Shown: one piece after another, positions 1 through 9,340 of the stretch
Numbering within the stretch: position 1 is the first letter of the stretch
Layout: each line of letters opens with the position of its first letter
Program-made: the position numbers and the translations under genes
Notes under the pieces: generated by a model
Seen by the model: the letters and a program-made list of their open reading frames with translations, nothing else
The model's database searches: none
Told to the model about the DNA's origin: nothing
NCBI GenBank assembly: GCA_030690365.1
Contig: JAUYGX010000120.1
Location: forward strand, 1 to 51,614
Source: Bacteroidales bacterium
GTDB lineage: Bacteria > Bacteroidota > Bacteroidia > Bacteroidales > F082
Direction of reading: 5' to 3'
DNA length: 51,614 nucleotides

Positions 1-140
1 AAAATTCTTTTACGCTGAAACCAGATGCCTCTTGCTGTCTGATAAGTTCAAAATATTTGTCGCTCTTGTGCATGATTTTTTTGAGCGCAAGATAGATTGA
101 TCTTGAAGCCTGGTCAAGATGTAGGAGGCCGAAGGTTTAC
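1..140 (+). promoter_or_regulatory. Probable CRISPR leader (partial)
   Basis: This stretch precedes the first perfect repeat. It is placed on the leader side because the other end of the array is the one that decays, and because the repeat read on this strand ends in ACTGAAAC, like the 5' handle of type I/III crRNAs. A near match to the Bacteroidota -7 box (AATATTTG, 52-59; consensus TAnnTTTG) has a TTG at 32-34, a spacing of 17 rather than about 20. No convincing gene is seen. The true leader may extend beyond the left edge. Confidence 0.45.
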
Positions 141-2388
141 GTTCAAGTGGCACTATAGAATTTCGATTACTGAAACCTGGTGTATCTACCTTCTTTGCTG
201 GTTGTTGTAGTTCAAGTGGCACTGTAGAATTTCGATTACTGAAACAAAAAACAAAAAGAGAGGTAATAAGGATTAACTTGTTCAAGTGGCACTATAGAAT
301 TTCGATTACTGAAACTTTCTAAGTTCTGGGTTTAAAATTTCTTTAATTTGTTCAAGTGGCACTATAGAATTTCGATTACTGAAACTTTTTTTAACGGCAT
401 TGGAAATCGCTTTTTCAAGTTCAAGTGGCACTATAGAATTTCGATTACTGAAACCAAAAAAACAGAATTCTTTTCATGGCTATTAAGGTTCAAGTGGCAC
501 TATAGAATTTCGATTACTGAAACATAAACCAAGGACGTAAGTCCTCCGGTAAACATGGTTCAAGTGGCACTATAGAATTTCGATTACTGAAACAGACCAA
601 CCGGCGTGAACTCGTAAACATGCTCGGTTCAAGTGGCACTATAGAATTTCGATTACTGAAACTTTTTCCATCTTCTCTGACGTGGAATTCAAGCTGTTCA
701 AGTGGCACTATAGAATTTCGATTACTGAAACAAAATTGCTCGTCATTATTGTTCATGGCGATAGTTCAAGTGGCACTATAGAATTTCGATTACTGAAACC
801 ACTAATTTATTGTTAGCACCAGAATTTAAAGTGTTCAAGTGGCACTATAGAATTTCGATTACTGAAACTTATTACGCCTTCGGTTAGAACGTGTGTGAAG
901 AGGGTTCAAGTGGCACTGTAGAATTTCGATTACTGAAACCCATCATTGATATTAAGAGACTCCACGAGATCAGTTCAAGTGGCACTATAGAATTTCGATT
1001 ACTGAAACATACTACGCTCGAAATTTCAGGCGTATTGAGTAGTTCAAGTGGCACTATAGAATTTCGATTACTGAAACTTTTATCAAAAACATAATATCAC
1101 GTTTTAATCGGTTCAAGTGGCACTATAGAATTTCGATTACTGAAACCAGTCTTCGTGTGGCTTCGCATCAGGGAACATAGTTCAAGTGGCACTATAGAAT
1201 TTCGATTACTGAAACATTTAACGGTCATACGATCGTCCACATACCAACGTTCAAGTGGCACTATAGAATTTCGATTACTGAAACGAAAACAAAGAAAAAG
1301 AATTAGAAATTTCGTCGGTTCAAGTGGCACTATAGAATTTCGATTACTGAAACTTCTTGTAGATCTTTGATTTTGACCACATTTGGTTCAAGTGGCACTA
1401 TAGAATTTCGATTACTGAAACATAAAATTGCTAACAATAAGATGGATCCGAAGAGGTTCAAGTGGCACTATAGAATTTCGATTACTGAAACTGCTCTGTA
1501 GTTCAGAGAAATCATTGTTTAAGGTTCAAGTGGCACTATAGAATTTCGATTACTGAAACATTTTTTTCCATTTTTTAAATTTTTAAATTTTAGTTCAAAT
1601 GGCACTATAGAATTTCGATTACTGAAACTTTACAAACATGACTTTATTTTTTAATGAACAATGTTCAAGTGGCACTATAGAATTTCGATTACTGAAACCT
1701 TTTCAAAATATGTATAAGCCATAAATACTAACTGTTCAAGTGGCACTATAGAATTTCGATTACTGAAACACATCCATCGAGATTACTCAGGATGGATACT
1801 ACGGTTCAAGTGGCACTATAGAATTTCGATTACTGAAACCCCGCTCTTCACATAACCAGAAAGCATGCGGTAGGTTCAAGTGGCAATATAGAATTTCGAT
1901 TACTGAAACTTGGGTACCAGCAACACAATGTCGCCATCGCTTGTTCAAGTGGCACTATAGAATTTCGATTACTGAAACCGTTAACTCTGCATGATAGCTG
2001 ATACCCATAAAGTTCAAGTGGCACTATAGAATTTCGATTACTGAAACAAACTACGGCTACAGCAGCCGAAATAAAACTACGTTCAAGTGGCACTATAGAA
2101 TTTCGATTACTGAAACCAACAACAGGGGTTTTGATTCAATTTGCATGACAGTTCAAGTGGCACTATAGAATTTCGATTACTGAAACCCTGGTCCCATAAT
2201 TTCCTTTCTTTTTTAGTGAGGTTCAAGTGGCACTATAGAATTTCGATTACTGAAACTTTATTTTCAGACATGAATTTATTAAAAAGCTCGTTCAAGTGGC
2301 ACTATAGAATTTCGATTACTGAAACTGCTGAAATTTCCTTTCCTTGTTTGGAATTAATGGTTCAAGTGGCACTATAGAATTTCGATTA
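141..2388 (+). CRISPR. CRISPR array, 33 repeats, 36-bp repeat, 32 spacers
   Basis: A 36-bp repeat beginning GTTCAAGTGGCACTATAG and ending TTTCGATTACTGAAAC recurs from 141 to 2388. I count 32 full copies (starts 141, 210, 280, 350, 419 and so on to 2290) and a 33rd copy cut after 29 bases (2360-2388). Spacers are 32-35 bp, mostly 33-34, all different by eye. Few copies vary: A to G in CACTGTAG at 210 and 904, an A in TTCAAATGG at 1593, and an A in GGCAATATA at 1874. The 3' end ACTGAAAC resembles the 8-nt crRNA tag of type I and III systems, so transcription is inferred rightwards from a leader at the left. Repeat ends GTTCA/TGAAAC are weakly inverted. No cas gene lies in the window, so the type cannot be fixed. 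Short reading frames across the array are translations of the repeat and are not genes. Confidence 0.97.
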
Positions 2389-2403
2389 AGAAGTATGTAA
2401 AAA

Positions 2404-2492
2404 CTCTGCGGCCCTCTGCGAAAACCTCCACGGTACTTTGTGGTTAACATTTTACCGCAGAGAACGCTAAGAACACGCAGAGAACCGCAGAG
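2404..2492. repeat. Palindromic intergenic element inside the CRISPR trailer
   Basis: Two imperfect inverted arms of about 41 bases (left from CTCTGCGGCCCTCTGCG, right ending CGCAGAGAACCGCAGAG) surround a short centre. The left arm resembles 2615-2658, and the layout resembles 9341-9436. It sits between the truncated repeat at 2360 and a degenerate repeat at 2499, so it appears to have inserted into, or replaced part of, the old end of the array. Confidence 0.7.
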
Positions 2493-2498
2493 GAAATG

Positions 2499-2535
2499 GT
2501 TTGAAGTGGCACTATAGAATTTCGATTACTAAAAC
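2499..2535 (+). repeat. Degenerate CRISPR repeat (trailer)
   Basis: This matches the array repeat over almost its full length, including GGCACTATAGAATTTCGAT, but with an altered 5' end (GTTTGAAGTGG instead of GTTCAAGTGG) and ACTAAAAC instead of ACTGAAAC. It is an isolated remnant 110 bases beyond the truncated terminal repeat. Confidence 0.85.
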
Positions 2536-2538
2536 TTC

Positions 2539-2570
2539 AACCTTTCAGGTTGGAAAAAACCTGAAAGGTT
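2539..2570. repeat. Perfect 13-bp hairpin in a spacer-sized slot
   Basis: AACCTTTCAGGTT (2539-2551) and its exact reverse complement (2558-2570) enclose a 6-nt loop. It fills the 35-base gap between two decayed CRISPR repeats, which is the size of a spacer in this array. It has no long T run, so a terminator role is uncertain. Confidence 0.8.
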
Positions 2571-2606
2571 ATTCAAGTGGTACATTAGCATGTCGATATG
2601 GGTACA
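2571..2606 (+). repeat. Strongly decayed CRISPR repeat
   Basis: ATTCAAGTGGTAC begins this 36-base stretch. About two thirds of the positions align with the array repeat, including a central TCGAT. Its distance from the repeat at 2499-2535 equals one repeat-spacer unit, which supports it as the outermost relic. Confidence 0.6.
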
Positions 2607-2614
2607 ATAAAATA

Positions 2615-2658
2615 CTCCGTGGCCTTCAGCGTAAACCTCTGTGGCACTTTGCGGTTAA
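2615..2658. repeat. Half copy of the palindromic intergenic element
   Basis: This resembles the left arm of the element at 2404-2492 (CTCCGTGGCCTTCAGCG, then ACCTCTGTGGCACTTTGCGG), but the right arm is reduced to CCCGCAAAG. It lies between the last CRISPR relic and the transporter gene. Confidence 0.55.
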
Positions 2659-2706
2659 TTTCCCCCCCGCAAAGTATGAAAAGCTTGTCCAATGTGCAGA
2701 TTCAGA

Positions 2707-4005
2707 TTAAAAGACCATCAAAAATACCGCCATACTCATTCCGCCAACCAACATGATGATAAAGGTGTAAGGCAGTATCGACCTGGCTTTTACTCCGGTG
2801 ATGGCCAACAACGGAATGGCCCAAAACGGCTGAATCATGTTCGTTAGTTCATCGCCATAGGCCAGCGCCATGATGGTTTTTGGAACCGAAGCACCCAGTT
2901 GCAAGGCTGCATCCATCAAAATCGGACCTTGTACAGCCCATTGTCCGCCTCCGCTGGGGACAAAAAAGTTGACCACCGCCGCGCTGATAAATCCCATCAC
3001 AGGCAAGGTAGACGCATTCGAAACGGACACCAGACTTTGTGTGAAAATGGCTGCCAAACCAGAGTAGTTCATCAATCCCATGATACCCGCGTAAATGGGA
3101 AACTGAATCATGATCCCGCTGGAACTAACGATGGCCATGTTTACGGCTTTCATAAAATCATGCAGGTTTTTGTACAATAACAATCCCAAAGCCAGCAAAA
3201 TCAGGTTAATCAGGTTGATGTTCAAAGCCGAAATCCCTTGTTGAAAAAATTGATATACAGCCATGACCACAAGTGCCAATCCCAATGCAAAACCCAGGTA
3301 TTGCCTTTTGGAAGGCTTGAAGTCAGATAAATTCGCTTCTGGCAATTCATCTGCAAGTGTAATGACGGATTTTTTCCATCTTGAAATCAACATCAGGGTC
3401 AATGGAATAACCACGAGTAGAAAACCGTTTAAACCAAGGTTCAAAGATGAAAGCAAGGTTTCACTTACCGGAATAACCCCAATTTTATCCTGCAAAAAAT
3501 GACCACTTTCGGCCACCTTTAACGGTGCACTCCCGCTGAAACCACCGTGCCAGACCATCATTCCTGTGTAAGCTGCAGCCACAAGCAATGGATAGTTAAG
3601 TTTCATCCCCGACTTACGGGCATGTTCACCAATGGCCCGCGCCAGCAAGGCGCTGAAAATCAGCCCAAGTCCCCAGTTGAACAATCCCAGCAACAGACTG
3701 AAAAAAGCAGTAAACAGAATGGCTGTTGCATTGCTTGTGATTTTATTCAACAATACCTTAATGATGCCTTGAAACAAGGGGGTCAGGGCCAAAACATTCC
3801 CTAACACAAGGATCAGCATCATCTGCATCGAAAAGGCGAGCAGATCCCAAAAGCCGCGTTGGTAAAAATCGAGTAGCTGTAATGGGTAGAAAACGCGGGT
3901 GGGGGAGGGTTTCGTAAATATCAGCGCCAGTGCAAACACCACAAAGCTCAGAATAATAGCCAGTGCCAGCGGAGAGGGGATTTTAAACCGGATTTTTTTC
4001 ACCAT
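2707..4005 (-). CDS. atoE: Short-chain fatty acid transporter, AtoE family
   Basis: A 432-residue inner-membrane protein with many hydrophobic segments and the character of the AtoE family, whose E. coli member is linked to acetoacetate/butyrate uptake. The first membrane segment is at residues 12-31. A conserved family-like stretch with GMMVWHGGFSGSAPLKVAE lies around residues 150-168, and FFVPSGGGQWAVQGP around residues 340-355. Length is usual for the family. The ATG at 4005 follows a well-formed Bacteroidota promoter on the same strand (4038-4069). It is a single gene, divergent from the glycosyltransferase operon, and its 3' end faces the CRISPR trailer. No CoA-transferase or thiolase gene lies next to it, so the substrate is inferred from family only. 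Confidence 0.88.
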   Translation of the reverse strand: MVKKIRFKIPSPLALAIILSFVVFALALIFTKPSPTRVFYPLQLLDFYQRGFWDLLAFSMQMMLILVLGNVLALTPLFQGIIKVLLNKITSNATAILFTAFFSLLLGLFNWGLGLIFSALLARAIGEHARKSGMKLNYPLLVAAAYTGMMVWHGGFSGSAPLKVAESGHFLQDKIGVIPVSETLLSSLNLGLNGFLLVVIPLTLMLISRWKKSVITLADELPEANLSDFKPSKRQYLGFALGLALVVMAVYQFFQQGISALNINLINLILLALGLLLYKNLHDFMKAVNMAIVSSSGIMIQFPIYAGIMGLMNYSGLAAIFTQSLVSVSNASTLPVMGFISAAVVNFFVPSGGGQWAVQGPILMDAALQLGASVPKTIMALAYGDELTNMIQPFWAIPLLAITGVKARSILPYTFIIMLVGGMSMAVFLMVF

Positions 4006-4037
4006 ACTTAAAAAGGTTGTGTTTTACTGCCAGTAGT

Positions 4038-4069
4038 CAAATGTACACAATTCATTGAAAATAATTCAA
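4038..4069 (-). promoter_or_regulatory. Promoter of the AtoE-family gene
   Basis: Read on the minus strand, TTG (4069-4067) is followed after 21 bases by TACATTTG (4045-4038), an exact match to the Bacteroidota sigma-ABfr pattern TTG-N19/21-TAnnTTTG. The start codon lies about 33 bases downstream. Confidence 0.65.
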
Positions 4070-4149
4070 TGGTGATTTCGCATGTTGAAGGCCGAAAAAT
4101 CACAACTGATCACGATAACCAGACCCATTGCAGTTCAATTCAAAGATCA

Positions 4150-4181
4150 TTGGATTTCAACCCTCATTTTTCCTATTTTTG
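4150..4181 (+). promoter_or_regulatory. Promoter of the glycosyltransferase-MMPL operon
   Basis: TTG (4150-4152), 21 bases, then TATTTTTG (4174-4181) fits the Bacteroidota promoter pattern exactly. The ATG of the next gene is at 4203, giving a leader of roughly 15 bases. Confidence 0.65.
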
Positions 4182-4202
4182 CCACACCTCAAATCCAGGT
4201 AA

Positions 4203-5435
4203 ATGATCAGCATTAACAATGTCAGTGAGCGGTTCAGAAAAACCCAAACCTGCGTCATCATTCCCACCTTCAACAATGCCAAAACATTGGCCGGGGTAAT
4301 TGATGAGGTAATGCATTATACCGATCAGGTGATTGTGGTAAATGACGGGTCGACAGATGCGACACTTACCGTGTTGGCGAATTACCCCAACCTCCAGCTA
4401 CTCAGTTACAACAACAACGTGGGCAAAGGTTGGGCTTTGCGCGAAGGGTTTCGCCGGGCGTTGAAACTTGGTTATCAAAATGCCATTACCATCGATGCCG
4501 ATGGACAGCATTACGCCGGTGATTTGCCTTTGTTTATTGAAGCCTGTGAGAAAAATCCGGGCGAACTGATCCTTGGTTCCCGAAATATCCAGGCCGAAGG
4601 AATGTCGGGCAAAAGTACCTTTGCCAACAAGTTTTCCAATTTCTGGTTTTGGGTCGAAACGGGACTTTGGATGCCCGATACCCAGTCGGGTTTTCGGCTT
4701 TATCCCATCGGGCGGCTTCAAAACATGACCTTTTTTACCAAAAAATATGAGTTTGAAATAGAGGTCATGGTCAGGGCCGAATGGAATGGCGTTGGAATAA
4801 TTCCCATCCCCATCCGCGTTTATTATCCGCCCGAAAGCGAAAGGGTGAGCCACTTTCGTCCCATGCCCGATTTTACACGCATCAGTTTGTTAAATACGGT
4901 GTTGGTTTTAATAACCGTGACGCTGGTTTGGCCATACAAGCTCCTTAGGTATCTGGCCAACAACAAAATTTCCACCATCGTGAAGGAGCAGCTTTCAAAA
5001 CACAACGAAAGCAACCTGAAAGTATCCATTGCGCTGGGTTTTGGCGTGTTTATGGGCATTATTCCCATTTGGGGATTTCAAATGCTGGTGGCCGCCTTTT
5101 TGGCCCATTTGCTGCGGTTGAACAAAATACTGGTGCTTACGGCTTCCAACATCAGCATCCCGCCGCTCATCCCCTTCATCGTGTACCTGAGTTTTGAACT
5201 GGGTAAACTGTTGGTAAACAAGCCTGTAGTGTTTACTACCGAGATGATGTATTATTTAAAGGATCAGGTGATGAAAGGACATTTTTACAGCACACTCAAC
5301 GAGTTTGGTTACAGCATATTTCAATATGTGCTGGGAAGTGTGGTGCTGGCCATTGGGATGGGATTGTTGGTGATGCTTATCTCACTGGCGATATTTTCTG
5401 TTTTCAAACGCTCAAAAATCGAAGTCGAATCATGA
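4203..5435 (+). CDS. Family 2 glycosyltransferase fused to a DUF2062 membrane domain
   Basis: A 410-residue fusion. Residues about 16-215 form a GT2 (GT-A fold) domain of the dolichol-phosphate-mannose synthase type, with CVIIPTFNN, VVNDGST and IDADGQH (the last being the metal-binding Asp cluster). After a linker, residues about 265-400 carry a DUF2062 domain with hydrophobic helices (GFGVFMGIIPIWGFQM, and NISIPPLIPFIVYL). It probably transfers a sugar from a nucleotide donor to a lipid-linked or membrane-bound acceptor at the cytoplasmic face of the inner membrane. The stop overlaps the next start (ATGA, 5432-5435), so it is translationally coupled to the exporter fusion. Such pairs occur in aryl-polyene and flexirubin-type clusters. 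The acceptor is unknown. Confidence 0.85.
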   Translation: MISINNVSERFRKTQTCVIIPTFNNAKTLAGVIDEVMHYTDQVIVVNDGSTDATLTVLANYPNLQLLSYNNNVGKGWALREGFRRALKLGYQNAITIDADGQHYAGDLPLFIEACEKNPGELILGSRNIQAEGMSGKSTFANKFSNFWFWVETGLWMPDTQSGFRLYPIGRLQNMTFFTKKYEFEIEVMVRAEWNGVGIIPIPIRVYYPPESERVSHFRPMPDFTRISLLNTVLVLITVTLVWPYKLLRYLANNKISTIVKEQLSKHNESNLKVSIALGFGVFMGIIPIWGFQMLVAAFLAHLLRLNKILVLTASNISIPPLIPFIVYLSFELGKLLVNKPVVFTTEMMYYLKDQVMKGHFYSTLNEFGYSIFQYVLGSVVLAIGMGLLVMLISLAIFSVFKRSKIEVES

Positions 5436-8400
5436 GCCTGATTTTTCAAAACCTATATAAAATCATTGGTAAATTCAGGCTTATATCGCTGATAATCCTG
5501 CTGATTCTGATTGGTTTTCTGGCGTTTACGGCCTCCCGCCTGAAACTCACAGAAGACATCAGCCAGGTGCTTCCGAAAAGTGAGTCCATCGACAACATGA
5601 GCTTTGTGCTGTCCAACTCCAGGTTTCTGGATAAGGTGGTTTTTCATTTTTCCCTAAAGGATACTTTGGCAGAACCTGAACCTGAGCAGCTTTCACGGTT
5701 TGCAGACCAGTTGTCCGATTCGTTGATGGGCTCCTGTTATCCTGAATTGCTTACCTCCATCGATAAGGCTCCCGATAATCAATCCATGCTTGAGTTGTAT
5801 GGAATCCTGAACAGCTACCTGCCCCTGCTACTCGATTCGGCAGATTATCAGCACATGGACAGCCTGATTTCGAGGGATCAGATACGCAAAACCCTGGAAT
5901 CCAACTATTCCACCTTAATTTCTCCGGTGGGCCTGGCCACCAAGAAAATGATTTCCTCCGATCCATTGCACTTTAACCTGATGGGGTTAAAGAAAATCCA
6001 ATCCTTCAATATTAATGAGGGTTTTGAGTTGTACAATCAGTATTTTCTGTCTGTCGACAAAAGGCATTTGCTGATGCTCATCACACCATCGACCACCAAT
6101 AAAACCACATCCAATCAAAAACTTTTCGATCGGGTTGATTTCTTTATTAAGACGATACAAAAGTCTGGTCTTGAAAAGGTTGAAGCGGTATATTTTGGCA
6201 ACCCGGTAGTTGCATTGGGCAATGCCACCAGGATAAAGAAGGACATCATGATTACGGTTACCTTGGCCGTGATCGCCTTGTTGGTTGTTATTACGCTGGT
6301 GTTCAGACGAAAACGTACCTTTTTTATTATATTTCTTCCGGTGATTTTCGGGGCCTTGCTTTCGCTGGCCATCATCTCGCTGATAAAAGGACAAATGAGT
6401 GCCATTTCACTCGGAATAGGTTCAGTCTTGTTGGGCATTTCGGTGGACTATGCCCTTCACATCTACAGCCACTTTCGGCAAAACCGATCCAGAGTGCATT
6501 TGTTCAGCGATCTGGTAACCCCTATTTTATTAAGCAGTGTGACTACCATGTCGGCATTTTTTACCCTGCTTTTTGTCAACTCCGGAGCACTCAACGATCT
6601 GGGATTGTTTGCCGGCATTAGCGTGATGGGAGCAGCACTTTTCTCGTTGGTTGTGTTGCCACACCTGATGCCTAAATCGGGTGAAAATGAGAAAATTCCG
6701 TACGGAATCATCGACCGTATGGCTGCTTTCGATTTAAGCCGGAAGCGTGGGCTGGGGTGGGCTATTTTCCTGTTGACAGTGGTATTTTTGTTTACCATGC
6801 AAAATGTGGGTTTCGATTCCGACATGATGAAAAACAACTACATGAGCAGCAAGGTAAAGGCGGCCGAGAAGCAGATGGAGCGGGTTAGCTCCATTTCAAA
6901 GAAAACCATTTATCTGGTCACGCCGGGCAAAGATGAACAACAGGCTTTGGAAGCCAACCAAAAACTCTACAACCAACTTGAAAAGCTGAAAAAGGAGGGA
7001 CTTATTCAACAGGCTACCATTGTCAACAGCCTGCTTCCTTCTCCAAAGGCTCAGGAAAAGGCTTTGGAAAAATGGCAACTGTTCTGGCAACAACATGGTG
7101 ATTCAGTGCGCGTCAGGTTACAGGATGAAGGGGCAACACTGGGTTTTAAGCCTTCGGCGTTTCATCAATTTCTGGACTGGACCAATCAACCATTCCATAC
7201 GGTAAGTGCGGATTCACTGGGAATGCTGAACACCCTGTTCCTGGATAATTATTTTATCCGAAAAGACACCATTGCAGCCATTATCAACGTTTTGAAGGTA
7301 AACGGCGATGCTGCATCCATTCAAAAAGTGTACGATGCCTTTGATGGAAATCCTGATGTTTGGGTAATCGACAAACGAAAAATGACCAGTGATTTTGTAA
7401 CCATCCTAAAAGATAACTTTAATAAACTGGTGTGGATTTCAATCACGCTTGTATTTATTATTTTGCTTCTGGCTTACGGACGCATTGAACTGACTCTGAT
7501 CACCATGGTCCCCATGGTATTAAGCTGGGTTTGGACGGTAGGTCTGATGGGGATTTTTGGCATCGAATTCAGTATTTTTAATGTCATCATCCTGACTTTT
7601 ATTTTCGGACTGGGCATCGATTACAGCATTTTTATTATGCGCGGGTTGTTGCAGGAATATAAATATGGGAATCACGATCTGTCGGCCTATAAAATTTCGG
7701 TCATCCTTTCCGGAGTTACCACCCTGCTTGGGATTGGCGTATTAATTTTTGCACAGCATCCGGCTTTGAAGTCCATCGCACTCATGTCGATTATTGGAAT
7801 TTTGTCGGTCATCTTCATCACCTTTACCTTGTTGCCACGGATTTTCCGTTGGCTGGTTTCGTATTCGGGTGGCTTGCGCAACCGGCCCATCAATCTGGTG
7901 GATTTCACCTTCAGCATGTGGGCCTTGTTTGTTTTTGTGTCAGGTTCGTTGATTTTAAGCCTGTTATCGTTGTTGATGCCTTTTATGCCCGCATCCAACA
8001 GCAAAAAGAAGTTGTTTATTCACCGCATGTTCAGGGCGTTGACCTGGTTTATGATTTATATGAATTTCTTTTCCAAAAAGGATATTATCAATCCCGATGG
8101 CGAAGATTTCAGCAAGCCTTCCATCATTATTGCCAATCACCAAAGCCATGTGGATTTGATGATGCTGATGTTGCTAACGCCCCGCATTGTGATATTGACC
8201 AACTCGAGTAATTTCAGTAATCCCATGTATGGAAAGGCCCTGCAATATGCTGGTTTTATTGAAGTTTCGGGTGATTATTCAAGCGTCATCGGGCAGGTAC
8301 GTAAACAGGTAGAAGAAGGATACTCTGTCGCCGTTTTCCCGGAAGGGCACCGCACCGAAACCGGTGAAATTCTGCGATTTCATAAAGGTGCGTTTTATTT

Positions 8401-9277
8401 GGCCGCAGAATTAAATCTGGATATTTTGCCCATTGTCTTGCTCGGACAACGCGAATGCCTGAAGAAAAGTGAGCTGTTCCTTAAGAGAGGCCGACAGATT
8501 ACCCGGTTTCTTCCCCGCATTAAACTGTCTTCAGGAAAATATGGTCAAACGCCCCGCGAACAGGCCAAACAAGTGCGGAGCTATTTTAGTGAAGAGTTTC
8601 TGATCAGCCGCGATCAGTTGCAATCGACGGATTACCTCAGTGATTTTATCATTAAAAATTACATTTATAAAGGGCCGATCCTGGAATGGTACACCCGAAT
8701 CAAGCTCCGGCTCGAAAACAACTATGCTTTGTTCGACCAGATCATTCCCCAACAGGCCGTTATTACTGATTTGGGCTGTGGTTACGGATTTCTGACTTAT
8801 ATGCTTTCCATGCGATCGCAACAGCGGAAGATCACAGGCGTGGATTATGATGACAAGAAAATTGCTGTGGTACAAAACTGTGCACTTAAAAATGATCGAA
8901 TGCAATTCGTGTGTGCCGATATTTTGCAATTTAAACCTGAGAAATCAGATGTTTTTGTGCTGGCCGATGTGCTGCATTATCTTCCTGAAGAATCGCAGGT
9001 TCAGGTGGTTGAAAAGTGTATTGGTCAACTACATGCCGGGGGAATGGTGATTATCCGCGATGCCGATGCCAGCTTAAAAAGGCGTCATTTGGGAACCCGG
9101 ATTACGGAGTTTTTCTCTACCAACATTGGCTTCAACAAGGCAAACCACCAACTTGATTTTGTGTCGCGCAAGATGGTCATTGATGTGGCCTTAAAACACA
9201 AATTGAAACTCGACATCATCGACAATACCAAACGGACTTCCAATTTGGTTTATGTGATGAGGAGTTTGGTAGAATAA
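5432..9277 (+). CDS. MMPL/RND exporter fused to a PlsC-type acyltransferase and a methyltransferase
   Basis: A 1281-residue three-part protein. Residues 1 to about 840 form a full MMPL/RND-type transporter: a first helix at 13-33, a periplasmic loop, a block of helices from about 275, a second loop, and another block from about 665 (GLGIDYSIFIM; the first half has LGISVDYALHIYSH). Residues about 860-1080 are a lysophospholipid acyltransferase with NHQSHVD (HX4D motif, near 901) and FPEGHRTE (near 968). Residues about 1090-1281 are a class I SAM methyltransferase with TDLGCGYGF near 1112. The likely role is to move an acyl or polyene lipid across the inner membrane and to acylate or methylate it. 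The same fold combination is associated with aryl-polyene/flexirubin clusters. It is coupled to the glycosyltransferase by an ATGA overlap. No frameshift is seen. Confidence 0.88.
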   Translation: MSLIFQNLYKIIGKFRLISLIILLILIGFLAFTASRLKLTEDISQVLPKSESIDNMSFVLSNSRFLDKVVFHFSLKDTLAEPEPEQLSRFADQLSDSLMGSCYPELLTSIDKAPDNQSMLELYGILNSYLPLLLDSADYQHMDSLISRDQIRKTLESNYSTLISPVGLATKKMISSDPLHFNLMGLKKIQSFNINEGFELYNQYFLSVDKRHLLMLITPSTTNKTTSNQKLFDRVDFFIKTIQKSGLEKVEAVYFGNPVVALGNATRIKKDIMITVTLAVIALLVVITLVFRRKRTFFIIFLPVIFGALLSLAIISLIKGQMSAISLGIGSVLLGISVDYALHIYSHFRQNRSRVHLFSDLVTPILLSSVTTMSAFFTLLFVNSGALNDLGLFAGISVMGAALFSLVVLPHLMPKSGENEKIPYGIIDRMAAFDLSRKRGLGWAIFLLTVVFLFTMQNVGFDSDMMKNNYMSSKVKAAEKQMERVSSISKKTIYLVTPGKDEQQALEANQKLYNQLEKLKKEGLIQQATIVNSLLPSPKAQEKALEKWQLFWQQHGDSVRVRLQDEGATLGFKPSAFHQFLDWTNQPFHTVSADSLGMLNTLFLDNYFIRKDTIAAIINVLKVNGDAASIQKVYDAFDGNPDVWVIDKRKMTSDFVTILKDNFNKLVWISITLVFIILLLAYGRIELTLITMVPMVLSWVWTVGLMGIFGIEFSIFNVIILTFIFGLGIDYSIFIMRGLLQEYKYGNHDLSAYKISVILSGVTTLLGIGVLIFAQHPALKSIALMSIIGILSVIFITFTLLPRIFRWLVSYSGGLRNRPINLVDFTFSMWALFVFVSGSLILSLLSLLMPFMPASNSKKKLFIHRMFRALTWFMIYMNFFSKKDIINPDGEDFSKPSIIIANHQSHVDLMMLMLLTPRIVILTNSSNFSNPMYGKALQYAGFIEVSGDYSSVIGQVRKQVEEGYSVAVFPEGHRTETGEILRFHKGAFYLAAELNLDILPIVLLGQRECLKKSELFLKRGRQITRFLPRIKLSSGKYGQTPREQAKQVRSYFSEEFLISRDQLQSTDYLSDFIIKNYIYKGPILEWYTRIKLRLENNYALFDQIIPQQAVITDLGCGYGFLTYMLSMRSQQRKITGVDYDDKKIAVVQNCALKNDRMQFVCADILQFKPEKSDVFVLADVLHYLPEESQVQVVEKCIGQLHAGGMVIIRDADASLKRRHLGTRITEFFSTNIGFNKANHQLDFVSRKMVIDVALKHKLKLDIIDNTKRTSNLVYVMRSLVE

Positions 9278-9340
9278 AAATGACCAAAGCTTTTTGTGGG
9301 TGTTTTCATTCCTGATTCTGACTACCAATTCAAAAATTCT

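Noticed and set aside
9-20. Possible further CRISPR repeat end (TTACGCTGAAAC) left of the array
   Set aside because: Only the last few bases match, and the distance to the first repeat (about 120 bases) is not a spacer length. Treated as chance.
10-2377. Several open frames of 67-91 codons on both strands across the first 2.4 kb
   Set aside because: They are translations of the CRISPR repeat (recurring SNRNSIVPLE or SSGTIEFRLLK) joined by spacers, with no independent coding signal.
4398-4853. 151-codon antisense frame within the glycosyltransferase gene
   Set aside because: It is a shadow of a clearly coding GT2 domain with intact motifs on the other strand.
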